From Parabacteroides acidifaciens (GTDB lineage: Bacteria > Bacteroidota > Bacteroidia > Bacteroidales > Tannerellaceae): 64,000 nt of DNA. Made by a program: the position numbers and the translations under genes. Positions 34,404 through 43,274 of the stretch are shown here, piece after piece. Every line of letters starts with the position of its first letter. Within the stretch, counting starts at the first letter, position 1. The notes beneath the pieces are model-generated. The model did no database searches. It was not told the origin of the DNA and saw only the letters and a program-made list of their open reading frames with translations. Location of the stretch: assembly GCF_003363715.1 (NCBI RefSeq), contig NZ_QREV01000005.1, positions 1 through 64,000 of the forward strand, read 5' to 3'.

Positions 34404-34829
34404 ATCGGGACTGGGTTTGTTACGGGGTACGAATATAAGCAATTTTATCGGATTTTGGGAGTTGGGTCGCAAAATCGCCTGATGTATCCTGAACCGTAAA
34501 TCATCATTTACCGATTCAAATTTTGAACCTTCTGCAAACAGGAATTATACAATAACCCCTTTTTCTGGCGTTTTTCTATTTCATCTGAAATCTTGATCGA
34601 TTTTGAACTGACTTTTTTCACTGTTTTAGCCTGTTCAACTGACAACAGATAAAACGAGGTGCGCAGTCCGTCTCGGAAGGCATACAATTTGATTGCCGGA
34701 AAGCAGAAACAGTGACAATGTGATAAACCTTAACTCCCGGAGAATCGAATATTTGAAAACAAAACGGACGGCGTTCCAAATATCTCAAGGAAATTTAGGG
34801 GCTTTTTTGCCATGAAAACGGTCCTCTTT

Positions 34830-34938
34830 TCAATTACGACCGTCCAAATCGCCATTACGACCGTGCTAATCTTTGCGAGGTGCCGAGTGCACTACACATT
34901 AGCACGGTCGTAATGGCAAAGAAGACGGTCGTAATTGA
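34830..34938. repeat. Large two-tier inverted repeat built from ATTACGACCGT units
   Basis: The left arm (34830-34870) and right arm (34898-34938) pair almost completely, with an internal mismatch of about 7 bases and a ~27-base loop. Each arm has two copies of ATTACGACCGT, so the motif occurs four times, two in each direction. The inner paired segment, CCATTACGACCGTGCTAAT with its complement, is a perfect 19 bp. Confidence 0.85.
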
Positions 34939-35178
34939 TGGAAACGCTCAAAAAAAGCGGAAAAGTCCCTTTTTGAGGCCGAAAAAGCAGATTAACATTT
35001 GTTTGGTTTCGGATATATTTTGAGTCTAAAAAATGCGTTTTATACAATAAGCCCCCCCCCTCGGTGGAAATACACAGGCATGAAAACGGAGGCGAATGGT
35101 TTGTGCGGAAGAAGGGACGGACAGTGTTTAAAGGTCAAAAGAAAATGACGCTGATAATGACAAATTTATAGCTATTCG

Positions 35179-35210
35179 TTTGGATGTGAGCCTGTAAATT
35201 CATAGCTTTA
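35179..35210 (+). promoter_or_regulatory. Promoter of the beta-barrel gene
   Basis: TTTG (35179-35182), a 20-base spacer and TAGCTTTA (35203-35210), one base off the TAnnTTTG consensus, 20 bases before the ATG at 35231. Confidence 0.5.
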
Positions 35211-35230
35211 CGATTCTAAACAATATCGCC

Positions 35231-35872
35231 ATGAGAAGAACAATTTATCTATTTGTATTTACGTGCCTGCTGTTGCTTCCTTTAGTATCCAATGCACAGC
35301 TTAAATCGGGTATTGTAGTTGGTGGAGGTGATAGCTGGATGCACAAGTCGAAAATTAATTCACCTTTATTATCCGGAGAAAGAGATTTGAATTGGGATCA
35401 CCGTTTCAGTTTTAATGCTGGATATCAGTTCCAATATGAATTTAAAAATCATTTTTTGCTTGATGCAGCCTTGTTGTATCAAGCGAGAAGAGTGAATATC
35501 GCTTACCAGGAACAAGGAATGGACCCTAATATAGATTACGGCAAACAGCAACCTGGTGGAGCTATTTACGATAAAACAAAATTATTTAACGGATTATCGC
35601 TAAATGCTGTCGTAGGTTATAAGCTATGGAAAGGGCTAAAAGCCGGAATCGGGGTAGAACCGACGATCTATTTCAATACGACAAGCGAAAATAATATGAC
35701 AGATGATAAATTTGATATTCCTCTTGTTGTAAAAGTAGGCTATGATTTCAACTGGTTTCAAGTCGATCTGTCTTATAAGAACGGATTCAAACGGCTTTAC
35801 TGGAATCCTGTAGTTGGCAATACAGAGACAAGAGACTTGCAGGTGTCGATCTTTGTTCCGATTTTCAAATGA
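35231..35872 (+). CDS. Small outer-membrane beta-barrel protein
   Basis: A 213-residue protein with a signal peptide (MRRTIYLFVFTCLLLLPLVSNAQ) and alternating amphipathic strands (FSFNAGYQFQYEFKNHFLLDAALLYQARR, LNAVVGYKLWKGLKAGIGVEP, VKVGYDFNWFQVDLSYKNGF). It ends in an aromatic-hydrophobic strand (LQVSIFVPIFK), as outer-membrane barrels do. It fits the outer-membrane-protein beta-barrel group common in Bacteroidetes, with about eight strands. No function can be inferred. It is transcribed alone, towards a palindromic repeat (copy C). Confidence 0.8.
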   Translation: MRRTIYLFVFTCLLLLPLVSNAQLKSGIVVGGGDSWMHKSKINSPLLSGERDLNWDHRFSFNAGYQFQYEFKNHFLLDAALLYQARRVNIAYQEQGMDPNIDYGKQQPGGAIYDKTKLFNGLSLNAVVGYKLWKGLKAGIGVEPTIYFNTTSENNMTDDKFDIPLVVKVGYDFNWFQVDLSYKNGFKRLYWNPVVGNTETRDLQVSIFVPIFK

Positions 35873-35967
35873 TCATTGATACAACTTGCTTTGGTTTTGA
35901 AACAAAACTATATATTTAATCCTGATAATCACTGTTTTAAAAACAATGGGGTGTATCAAAAGTCCTT

Positions 35968-36064
35968 TGTCCCCGCGCTTGACGCGGGGTCGCAATAGAA
36001 CAGGCCTTGTCAATCAGTTGTTTATACGGTCGGTTTTAATGCGATCCCGCGTCAAGCGCGGGAA
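35968..36064. repeat. 97-bp palindromic element, copy C (intergenic)
   Basis: The copy with the best-preserved surroundings. Beyond the 97-bp core the symmetry continues: GGGTGTATCAAAA on the left (from about 35949) mirrors TTTTGACACATTCCC on the right (to about 36087), giving a near-palindrome of roughly 140 bp. It lies between the convergent barrel gene (ends 35872) and TonB-receptor gene (ends 36095). Confidence 0.9.
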
Positions 36065-36094
36065 CAGGGCAGTTTTGACACATTCCCATTTGGT

Positions 36095-38914
36095 TTAGAA
36101 GTTCACATTCAACTGCATCACGAACGTCCGGGGAGGTGAGACCAGCATCGGGCGGGTGGTGTATTCTTTGTTGAACAGGTTGTTGACCATGAACTGGACG
36201 GAGGTCTCTTTTGTGATCTTCACGCCGGCACGGAGGTCAACCACGCAGTAAGGCGTGTTGTGATCCATCCAATAGGAGGTGAGCGTTTCTCCGCCCGAGT
36301 TGCCATACAAGACGTAGCGTATGTAATCCATCAGTTCCGGCTGCGATTTTTCGCGTTCGTCCACCATCAGGTAGTCGACGGCCAGCGTCTTGCTCTTCCA
36401 GGCGATGTTGGTGCCTAAGCTCAGGCGCTTCCACTGGAAGTCGAGGACGGCTTTTACGGTGTGTTTCTGGCGGTACTTCAGGTATTTGGACGTGTTGGAT
36501 TTCTCTTTCATGCGCATCGGGTCGTCGAGGAGCGCTTCTTCTGCGTTCTTGCGCTTGTAGTCGACGTCTTCCGGTTCGATAAAGACATATCCTAAATTGT
36601 AGGTCAGCGTGGTGTTCGGGTTGAACGTGTAGACGCCGTTCGTGCTGATCTCCGCTCCGTAGATACGGGCTTTCGAGACGTTGTAGAACTGGGCGCCGAA
36701 TCCCGGCATCTGGCCTTGGGAGACCATGTTGAGGAAGTCACGCGTGCCGTTGACATATTCGAAGGTCGAGTTGTTGAAGATACCGAAACGGAACTCGATC
36801 ATGTCGGTGTACTGGGTGTAGAAGCCCGCCACGTCGAAGAAACCCATCAGGTTGCCGAACTTATAACCCTGCTTGAATCCTAACTCGGCGTTAACCCCTT
36901 TTTCCGCTTTTACCTGGTTGTTCGGGTAGACGCCGACACCGCCGATGTCTTTGCGGGCGTATTTCTCTGTCAGAGAGGGATAGCGGTAGCCTTGTCCGAA
37001 GCTGGCGCGGATAAAGCTGTAGTCGGCAAGCTGGTAGTTCAGCCCGGCGCGGAAGATCGGCTTGACCGGGATGTGGGTGCCGAAGAGTTTCGTGTCGGCT
37101 TCGCGCAGGTAGTCGTCCACACGGTAATATTCCGCACGCATACCGGCCGAAACGCCCAGGCGGTCGAAGAAGCGTTGGTCGTACTGGACGAACAGGGCGG
37201 CGTTGTCGCTGTCGTGCGTGCCGGTCATGTTGGAGACGCTTTTCATGTGCTCGTAGGTGGCGCCTGCCGTCAGCTGTATGCCGCTGTCCCATTTCTTGTT
37301 GAACTGGTAGTCGACATAATAGGTGTAGTTCTTATCGATATCGGTCTGTTTGTCTGTTTTGTTTCCGAGAGCGCCCGAGAGCCAGGGGATCAGATCCGAC
37401 TGGTCCGTGGGAAGGCCGTTTTTCATCACCCACGCTAACAGATCGCAATAGTCGCCGGTCGTCGCGGTCGGGAAAATGCCGTTCAGGATATTGGTCGCCC
37501 CGTTGACGATCCCGCCTAAGTCTCCTTGCAGGATCGGCTGGATGACCGGGAAGAAGGTGCTGTAGTCGCCGTTCTGGATGTTCTGCACCAGGCCGGTGAT
37601 CGAGTTGACATCGGTGCCCATATTGCCGAGGATGTCGAGGATGGACTTCTGGTTGCTGGTTCCCTGTCCGATATTGTCGCCCCGGTAATAGAAGCGGGCT
37701 TTGATCTTGTGAGACGTGTTGTTGTTCGGATTCGTAAAGTTGAAGAACGGGTCGAGATAGAAGGTGTTCGCTTCGCGTCCCATATTGGCGATGGCGGAGG
37801 GCTGGTAAGCCTCTTTCGGCGAACGCCAGAGGAAGAAGTCGGCATAGTTGTCGGCCATATAGTTGGTGTTGAAACCGTAGTTCAGCAGTTTGCCGTCCGG
37901 CATCGGCTGGTGGTACGTCAGGTTGCCGCCTACACGGAAGCGTTTGTTATAGCCCTGTTCGCGGAATCCTTCGTCGGTAAACAGGTTCAAGCCTGCCGAG
38001 ACGTCGAAATCGCCGATGCGTCGTGCGTGCGACACGTCGAAGCCTTCATACAGCGGGTTGCGGATGCCGGAAAGTACGCTTTTGCGCAGGAACGGCTCGA
38101 CGTCGTATTTCCCGTCCCGCCAGAAAGCCTTGTCGCTCCACTGATAGTCTTCATTCGCCGGGTCGCCATACACGCCGACGTAGGCGCGGAGGCTGGTAGT
38201 CGGTGTCAGATTGGGCCGTTTGGTCCGGATGTTGATCACGCCGTTCAGCGCCGACGAACCGTACAAGACGGAGGAAGCGCCTTTCATCACTTCCACCTGC
38301 TCGATGTTTTCCAGCGGGACGATGTTCCAGTTGATCACGCCGCTTCCCGGCATCAGGGCGTTCATTCCGTCTATCAGGACGAGGCTTCGCGAGCCGACGC
38401 CGTAGGTCCAGCCGTTACCGCCGCGGATGGAGGGCTGCCGGTCGTTGATGTCCACGCCCGGCATCGTGTTGAGTGTCGAGCTCAGGTCGGTCGGCGCCTG
38501 CCGGGCGATGTCGCCTGCTTTCAGGAGGTCCATCGAGACGGTGACGTCGCTCAGTTTCTGTTCGAAACGTCCGGCGCTGACCACCACGTCGCCTAACAGG
38601 TTCGACTGGATGTGCATGCGGATGTCCTTTACTTTCACGTCGCCGCGGTTGAGTACTAACGGCACCAGTTCGTTTTCGTATCCGATATAACTGAACAGCA
38701 GGTCCACGCCTCCTTCCGGAAGCGCGATCTCATAGGCGCCGTCGGGGTCCGAGATCGTGCCGTTCGTGTCTCCGTTAATCTTCTTGTATGTGATGTTGAC
38801 GCCGGCCAGCGGTTCGTTGTTGTCGGCGTCATAGACATGTCCTTTCAATGTCTGTCCGAAGGCCGCTCCGGTGAAGAGCAGCAATGAAAAAATCAGGCTA
38901 TATAGCTTTCTCAT
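36095..38914 (-). CDS. TonB-dependent outer-membrane receptor
   Basis: A 939-residue receptor. In order: signal peptide (MRKLYSLIFSLLLFTGAAFGQ), carboxypeptidase-like regulatory sandwich (LKGHVYDADNNEPLAGVNITY), plug (VTVSMDLLKAGDIARQAPTD, RSLVLIDGMNALMPGSGVIN, IEQVEVMKGASSVLYGSSALNGVINIRTKRP) and a barrel ending VSPPRTFVMQLNVNF. The absence of an STN domain and SusD partner makes it the metal/cofactor class (CirA/FepA/BtuB-like) rather than a glycan receptor. It is co-transcribed with the upstream lipoprotein gene (14 bases apart). The ligand is unknown. Confidence 0.9.
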   Translation of the reverse strand: MRKLYSLIFSLLLFTGAAFGQTLKGHVYDADNNEPLAGVNITYKKINGDTNGTISDPDGAYEIALPEGGVDLLFSYIGYENELVPLVLNRGDVKVKDIRMHIQSNLLGDVVVSAGRFEQKLSDVTVSMDLLKAGDIARQAPTDLSSTLNTMPGVDINDRQPSIRGGNGWTYGVGSRSLVLIDGMNALMPGSGVINWNIVPLENIEQVEVMKGASSVLYGSSALNGVINIRTKRPNLTPTTSLRAYVGVYGDPANEDYQWSDKAFWRDGKYDVEPFLRKSVLSGIRNPLYEGFDVSHARRIGDFDVSAGLNLFTDEGFREQGYNKRFRVGGNLTYHQPMPDGKLLNYGFNTNYMADNYADFFLWRSPKEAYQPSAIANMGREANTFYLDPFFNFTNPNNNTSHKIKARFYYRGDNIGQGTSNQKSILDILGNMGTDVNSITGLVQNIQNGDYSTFFPVIQPILQGDLGGIVNGATNILNGIFPTATTGDYCDLLAWVMKNGLPTDQSDLIPWLSGALGNKTDKQTDIDKNYTYYVDYQFNKKWDSGIQLTAGATYEHMKSVSNMTGTHDSDNAALFVQYDQRFFDRLGVSAGMRAEYYRVDDYLREADTKLFGTHIPVKPIFRAGLNYQLADYSFIRASFGQGYRYPSLTEKYARKDIGGVGVYPNNQVKAEKGVNAELGFKQGYKFGNLMGFFDVAGFYTQYTDMIEFRFGIFNNSTFEYVNGTRDFLNMVSQGQMPGFGAQFYNVSKARIYGAEISTNGVYTFNPNTTLTYNLGYVFIEPEDVDYKRKNAEEALLDDPMRMKEKSNTSKYLKYRQKHTVKAVLDFQWKRLSLGTNIAWKSKTLAVDYLMVDEREKSQPELMDYIRYVLYGNSGGETLTSYWMDHNTPYCVVDLRAGVKITKETSVQFMVNNLFNKEYTTRPMLVSPPRTFVMQLNVNF

Positions 38915-38928
38915 GATGAATTGCTTTT

Positions 38929-40116
38929 TTAATAATTAGGTTTGTCCTTATATAAGTAAATACCGATTTCGATAGGAATTGTGTTCAGTTCCTGGATCAG
39001 CTGGTCCAGTATCGCGCCGACGGTTTTGCCTTGTAGGAGCAGGCCGGCGAGACCGGCAAACTGGGGCGGTATCATGTCGCCGATCAGATCCATGACAGGC
39101 GCATCTAACGTCTCGGCAGGGATAAGCATTTTGACAATGGGCAGCAGGGTGAGCAGCTCCTGCAGTTCCGTTTTGTTGAGTAACAGGATGATATCGCCTT
39201 GTGCCGGGTTGGCGCTCGGACGAATCTCCATTTTGATACCGGTTGTCGACCAGCCGATGATCTTTTGGTAAGCCGCCATGATGGCGTTTTCCATTGCGCT
39301 CTGGTCGGAGTCGGCTTTCGTCTGTTTGTTCATCATCACCTGGCGGATGATCATGTCGATTTGCAAAGTGACATAAAGGGAATTGTTTTCCGCGTAACAG
39401 GTCGCCAAGTTAGCGGGCGAGGCGGTCCAGTCGCTTGCGGGATGCTTGACATACGTGCCGATCAGGTCTCCTATCGCGACGGAATCGGGCAGGGGCGCGT
39501 AGTTAGCGATGATGTTGCCGTCCGGGCGGAAGGTGATATCGTCGAGGACGGAACTGATCAGGTTGCCGACGAGTTGGCCGCCGATCATATTGTAGAGCAT
39601 TCCGAGCATCGTTTGCATGCCGCCGTTGTCCACATTATAATAGGAGGCATTGTTGTGGGCGATATACCAGGTCCCGTTTGCCGTCAGCTGGTTGGCGGGA
39701 ATGGTGATGTCCGACAGTTCGAGTGTCATCTTTCTTTTCTGTACGCTTCCCTGATAATGAAAGGCGGTGCCGGTTGCGGCGGTTGTGCTTCCGCTGAATG
39801 TATAGCCGTCTGCGGCGGGTGAAAGAGGTACGTTTTCGAGTTTCGTCTCTCCGTCGTGCGGTAGTACATATTTAAGAATGAGATCCGCTGTTTTTCCGTC
39901 TCCCGTCTTGAATTCGACGTCTTTCCCGATGAAAATATTCTCGTTGTAGCTTAAAACTAATGAGTCGCCGTTTGCCGGAGCACTTAGTTTATTGGAATAA
40001 ATCCCGCTCAGGCCTGCCGGGGAGAGGCTTTTGTCGTTGTCGTCATCATCGCAGGATATCAACAGGATAGCCATCGCTATGGCACAAATAAAACGTAGTG
40101 ATAATTTTCTGTTCAT
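38929..40116 (-). CDS. DUF4925-like lipoprotein paired with the TonB receptor
   Basis: A 395-residue lipoprotein. The signal ends in the lipobox LLISC, followed by an acidic DDDDND stretch resembling the lipoprotein export signal for surface display in Bacteroidetes. The body has a beta-rich N-terminal part (LSGIYSNKLSAPANGDSLVL) and two similar halves that repeat a membrane-insertion-like helical segment (MQTMLGMLYNMIGGQLVGNL and MIPPQFAGLAGLLLQGKTVG). I place it in the DUF4925 group from overall pattern, with moderate certainty. It precedes the receptor gene by 14 bases and may bind the ligand for it. Confidence 0.7.
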   Translation of the reverse strand: MNRKLSLRFICAIAMAILLISCDDDDNDKSLSPAGLSGIYSNKLSAPANGDSLVLSYNENIFIGKDVEFKTGDGKTADLILKYVLPHDGETKLENVPLSPAADGYTFSGSTTAATGTAFHYQGSVQKRKMTLELSDITIPANQLTANGTWYIAHNNASYYNVDNGGMQTMLGMLYNMIGGQLVGNLISSVLDDITFRPDGNIIANYAPLPDSVAIGDLIGTYVKHPASDWTASPANLATCYAENNSLYVTLQIDMIIRQVMMNKQTKADSDQSAMENAIMAAYQKIIGWSTTGIKMEIRPSANPAQGDIILLLNKTELQELLTLLPIVKMLIPAETLDAPVMDLIGDMIPPQFAGLAGLLLQGKTVGAILDQLIQELNTIPIEIGIYLYKDKPNY

Positions 40117-40243
40117 AGAGTATTCTTTTTATCGAATTATAGGATGGTACAAAGAACAGGCTTATGTTCGAACCAAACAATCTCCATATTTGGGAATGTA
40201 TATTCTATTTTTAAGAATGTTGGGTGAGGTAAGTATATTTTGT

Positions 40244-40251
40244 TACTTTTG
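40244..40251 (+). promoter_or_regulatory. -7 box for the AraC-family gene
   Basis: TACTTTTG, exact consensus, with TTG 21 bases upstream (40220-40222) and the ATG 20 bases downstream. In the same divergent region the minus-strand promoter has a perfect GTTCGAAC palindrome (40166-40173), a possible operator. Confidence 0.55.
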
Positions 40252-40271
40252 GTACGACAAAAAGATGTGAT

Positions 40272-41123
40272 ATGAAGATAGACGTTGACTTGCCTAAATT
40301 TGACATTCCGAAGGATTATATTGTGGGTGATGGTATCACGGGTGAAATCCTGAATATGTACGGGCTTTTCCCTTGTAAGATAAAGGCTGGGGTGTTTGCT
40401 TTTTGTACGCAGGGGACGATCCGGCTGACGATTAACCTGAGCGAATATACAGTCCGTGCCAATGATTTTGTCACATTGCTTCCGAATACTTTTATCCAGA
40501 TCCACGAGGTGTCGGACGATGCCCGGGTCTGTTTCGTCGCCTTTTCCTCCCGCTTTCTGGAGGGGATCAATTTTATCCGGACGATCTCCAATCTGATCGT
40601 GACGATTATCGAGAATCCGGCGGTGCCGTTGTCTGAGAATGCGGCGGCTATCTATAAAGACTTTTTCGCCCTGTTAGTGCGTGCCGATAATGATCCGGAT
40701 TCGATCTTGTTTGCCGATAGCCTGAAGCCGATCCTCGATCTTATCTTCCAGGGAATCATTAATATGTATAAGAAGATCAGTACCTGGCGCGAACCGGTAT
40801 TGAGCCGCGACAAGGAGATTGCCCGTGAATTCGTGCAGCTTGTTTGGCAATATTATACGAAGGAACGCAGCGCCTCTTTTTACGCCAGTAAGCTGCGGAT
40901 CACACTGCCTCATTTCTGTTCCGTGATCAAGAAAACAACCGGGATGACGGCTTTGGACATCATCGCCAGTGTCGTGATCCTGGATGCCAAAGCCCAGCTG
41001 AAATCCACCAACCAGCCGATCAAGGAAATATCGATCGGACTGGGCTACAGCAATGTAGCGTTCTTCGATAAATATTTCCGCCGCTATGTCGGCATGTCTC
41101 CGTTAGAATACCGGAACAGCTAA
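40272..41123 (+). CDS. AraC-family transcriptional regulator
   Basis: A 283-residue regulator. The N-terminal ~170 residues are a cupin-like sensor domain (AGVFAFCTQGTIRLTINLSEYTVRANDFVTLLPNTFIQI). The C-terminal ~100 residues carry the two AraC helix-turn-helices (SFYASKLRITLPHFCSVIKKTTGMTALDII and KEISIGLGYSNVAFFDKYFRRYVGMSPLEYR). It is divergent from the lipoprotein/TonB-receptor operon, which it probably controls. Confidence 0.9.
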   Translation: MKIDVDLPKFDIPKDYIVGDGITGEILNMYGLFPCKIKAGVFAFCTQGTIRLTINLSEYTVRANDFVTLLPNTFIQIHEVSDDARVCFVAFSSRFLEGINFIRTISNLIVTIIENPAVPLSENAAAIYKDFFALLVRADNDPDSILFADSLKPILDLIFQGIINMYKKISTWREPVLSRDKEIAREFVQLVWQYYTKERSASFYASKLRITLPHFCSVIKKTTGMTALDIIASVVILDAKAQLKSTNQPIKEISIGLGYSNVAFFDKYFRRYVGMSPLEYRNS

Positions 41124-41214
41124 AAGGGCGGTATCGGCAAATATTAAAATCTGAATGACGAATCGTAAAGATGGATGTTGATTGGTAATGAGATAAATAC
41201 GTTCTTTGTCCATT

Positions 41215-41340
41215 ATGTTAATGAGTATGTTATTAGGCTTCCTTGCCTTTTTAGTCCGTTGGCTGTTTAAACGGAAGGCAGGAGCTAAAAAAGAACAGCG
41301 CGATGAAAATACTACTGGTTACAAGGGGGTCGCAAGGTGA
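41215..41340 (+). CDS. Possible small membrane peptide ahead of the glycosyltransferase
   Basis: A 41-codon frame, MLMSMLLGFLAFLVRWLFKR followed by a basic, polar tail. It has one hydrophobic helix with positive residues after it. It overlaps the first 38 bases of the glycosyltransferase gene in another frame, which would allow translational coupling. Whether it is translated cannot be decided from sequence. Confidence 0.35.
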   Translation: MLMSMLLGFLAFLVRWLFKRKAGAKKEQRDENTTGYKGVAR

Positions 41341-42547
41341 TGTGCTTCCCTATTTAGGTGTTGCCCGTGAATTGGCGAACCGGGGTCATGAAGTGACAGT
41401 TAACCTGCCCCGCCTTTTTGAGAATATAATCAAGGGATATGGTCTGAATTATGTCTTGCATCCGTTTGACGACATAACCGGAATGATGGCCGGTGTCGAA
41501 CAGCAGTCGCAGAGTGTGAAGACCGTCTTGAAGTGGACTCGCGATACGATCGGCGCCCAGTTCGAGCAGCTGATCCCTCTGTTGCAGGAACACGATATAA
41601 TGGTGGCGACGAACTCCGAATTTTCGGCGACCAGTGTGGCCGAATACTGCCATAAACCGCTTATCCGTACGGCATACGGGCCGTTCCTGCCGGGCAATAA
41701 GATTCCGCCCGCCGTCTTTCCTTTTCCTAAGCCGCATCCGATTTTCCAGCCGCGCCTGTTGTGGTTCCTGATGAACCGGATGTCGAACTTTACCGCGCGC
41801 GATACGGTTAACCTGAACCGCGAAAAATACGGGCTTCCTCCGATCCGGAACTTCGGCCATAACGCGGCGTTGGCAGCGGACAATTATATGATATACAGCC
41901 AGTACCTCGGCCAGTCGGATCCGGAATGGAGCAAACGGTTCCGTTGGAAGGTCGGCGGATACTGCTTCAACGATACGTTTGAATATGACGAGGCGGCCTA
42001 TCAGGAAATGATGTCTTTTGTGAAAGCGAAAGATACGCCCGTCCTGTTTTTCACCTTGGGCAGTTGCAGTGCGAAAGACCGGAACCGTTTCTGCGAGATG
42101 TTGCTGAAGGTTTGCAAACGGCATGATTTCCGGCTTATCGTCGGTTCGGGCTGGGCGAAGACCGGGGCTTCGATGCAGACGGACGAGCATCTTTACCTGA
42201 TGCAGCATCCTGTGCCTCACTATCTGATTTTCCCGCATTGCGACGGCGTGATCCATCATGGCGGCTGCGGGACGACACACAGTGTTGCGCGTGCAGGCCG
42301 TCCGCAATTGGTAACTCCGCTGATTGTCGACCAGCATTACTGGGCTTATCGCACCCTTCAGCTCGGCCTCGGCCCGGAACGGGTCAAGATTGCCAAAGTG
42401 TCGGAAAAGGAGCTGGACCGCAAGATATGCGATTTGGTCTCCAACCCGGACTATAAGAAGAACGCCGCCGCTTTAGGCGAACAGATCCGGAGCGAGCGGG
42501 GCATAGAGAATATGTGCGACTATATAGAACGTTTTGGTCATGAGTAA
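41303..42547 (+). CDS. UGT-type (GT1-like) glycosyltransferase
   Basis: A 414-residue GT-B fold enzyme. The N-terminal acceptor domain starts MKILLVTRGSQGDVLPYLGVARELANRGHEV. The C-terminal donor-sugar signature is FPHCDGVIHHGGCGTTHSVARAGRPQLVTPLIVDQHYWAYR. This pattern is shared by sterol/lipid glucosyltransferases and macrolide glycosyltransferases, which attach a sugar from a nucleotide donor to a lipophilic acceptor. The SDR gene overlaps its stop by 8 bases, so the two are translationally coupled. A glycolipid or polyketide-like acceptor is an inference. Confidence 0.88.
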   Translation: MKILLVTRGSQGDVLPYLGVARELANRGHEVTVNLPRLFENIIKGYGLNYVLHPFDDITGMMAGVEQQSQSVKTVLKWTRDTIGAQFEQLIPLLQEHDIMVATNSEFSATSVAEYCHKPLIRTAYGPFLPGNKIPPAVFPFPKPHPIFQPRLLWFLMNRMSNFTARDTVNLNREKYGLPPIRNFGHNAALAADNYMIYSQYLGQSDPEWSKRFRWKVGGYCFNDTFEYDEAAYQEMMSFVKAKDTPVLFFTLGSCSAKDRNRFCEMLLKVCKRHDFRLIVGSGWAKTGASMQTDEHLYLMQHPVPHYLIFPHCDGVIHHGGCGTTHSVARAGRPQLVTPLIVDQHYWAYRTLQLGLGPERVKIAKVSEKELDRKICDLVSNPDYKKNAAALGEQIRSERGIENMCDYIERFGHE

Positions 42548-43271
42548 GAATGCAATCGTAATCGGGGCGACATCCGGCATCGGACGCAGCGTGGCCGAAT
42601 GCTTAGCTGCCCACGGCTACCGGGTCGGGATCACGGGCCGCAGAATCGAACTGCTGCAAGAGATGGAACAGGCTGCACCCGACAGTTTCGTCGCCATGCA
42701 GATGGATGTGATGCAGTTGGAGCAGTCTGTCGGACAGCTAAAGGAACTGATAGCCCGCTTGGGCGACTTGGACTTGTTGATGATCAATTCAGGCATCGGC
42801 GATCTGGACCGGGAACTTGATTTCGCCATCGAGCGGAGGACAATCGAAACGAATGTCCTGGGAATGACTAATCTTGCCGTGTATGGAACCCACTATTTTA
42901 TTAACAGGAAAGCAGGCCATCTGGTCCTGATGTCTTCCGTCGCCAGTATCCGGGGAAGTAAGATCGCTCCTGCTTATAATGCCTCCAAAGCCTTTATCTC
43001 CAATTATGCGGAAGGGCTGCGGCAGAAGGTGAACGGGTTGCCGATCACCGTCACCGATATCCGTCCGGGTTTTGTCGATACGGCACTCGGACAAACCTAT
43101 CCGATTCATTTCTGGCTGTCGACTCCCGATGAGGCTGCCGCCGATATCTATAAAGCAATCTGTAAAAAGAAGAAAATCGCCTATATCTCCGGGCGTTGGA
43201 AATGGGCGGCCTACATGATGCGCCTGATTCCTGTCGGCGTCTATTGCCGGATGGGAAAGAGATTACAATAG
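42540..43271 (+). CDS. Short-chain dehydrogenase/reductase
   Basis: A 243-residue SDR. The cofactor motif GATSGIGRSVAECL, the INSGIGD variant of NAG, and the catalytic Ser-Tyr-Lys set (LMSSVASIRGSKIAPAYNASKAFI) are all present, so it should be an active NAD(P)-dependent oxidoreductase. The ATG at 42540 overlaps the glycosyltransferase stop (8-base overlap), which favours it over a TTG six bases upstream. Its C-terminal hydrophobic stretch (WKWAAYMMRLIPVGVY) suggests membrane association. The substrate is unknown. Confidence 0.88.
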   Translation: MSKNAIVIGATSGIGRSVAECLAAHGYRVGITGRRIELLQEMEQAAPDSFVAMQMDVMQLEQSVGQLKELIARLGDLDLLMINSGIGDLDRELDFAIERRTIETNVLGMTNLAVYGTHYFINRKAGHLVLMSSVASIRGSKIAPAYNASKAFISNYAEGLRQKVNGLPITVTDIRPGFVDTALGQTYPIHFWLSTPDEAAADIYKAICKKKKIAYISGRWKWAAYMMRLIPVGVYCRMGKRLQ

Positions 43272-43274
43272 AAC

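Larger units (their letters stand above)
34404..35230. other. 827-base gene-free region with inverted repeats
   Basis: No convincing gene was found. The stretch holds the large inverted repeat at 34830-34938, a direct repeat TTATACAATAA (34545-34555 and 35040-35050, each followed by n-CCCC), a run of nine C (35052-35060) and the promoter of the following barrel gene. It could be the remains of a small mobile element or contain a structured RNA. Confidence 0.6.
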
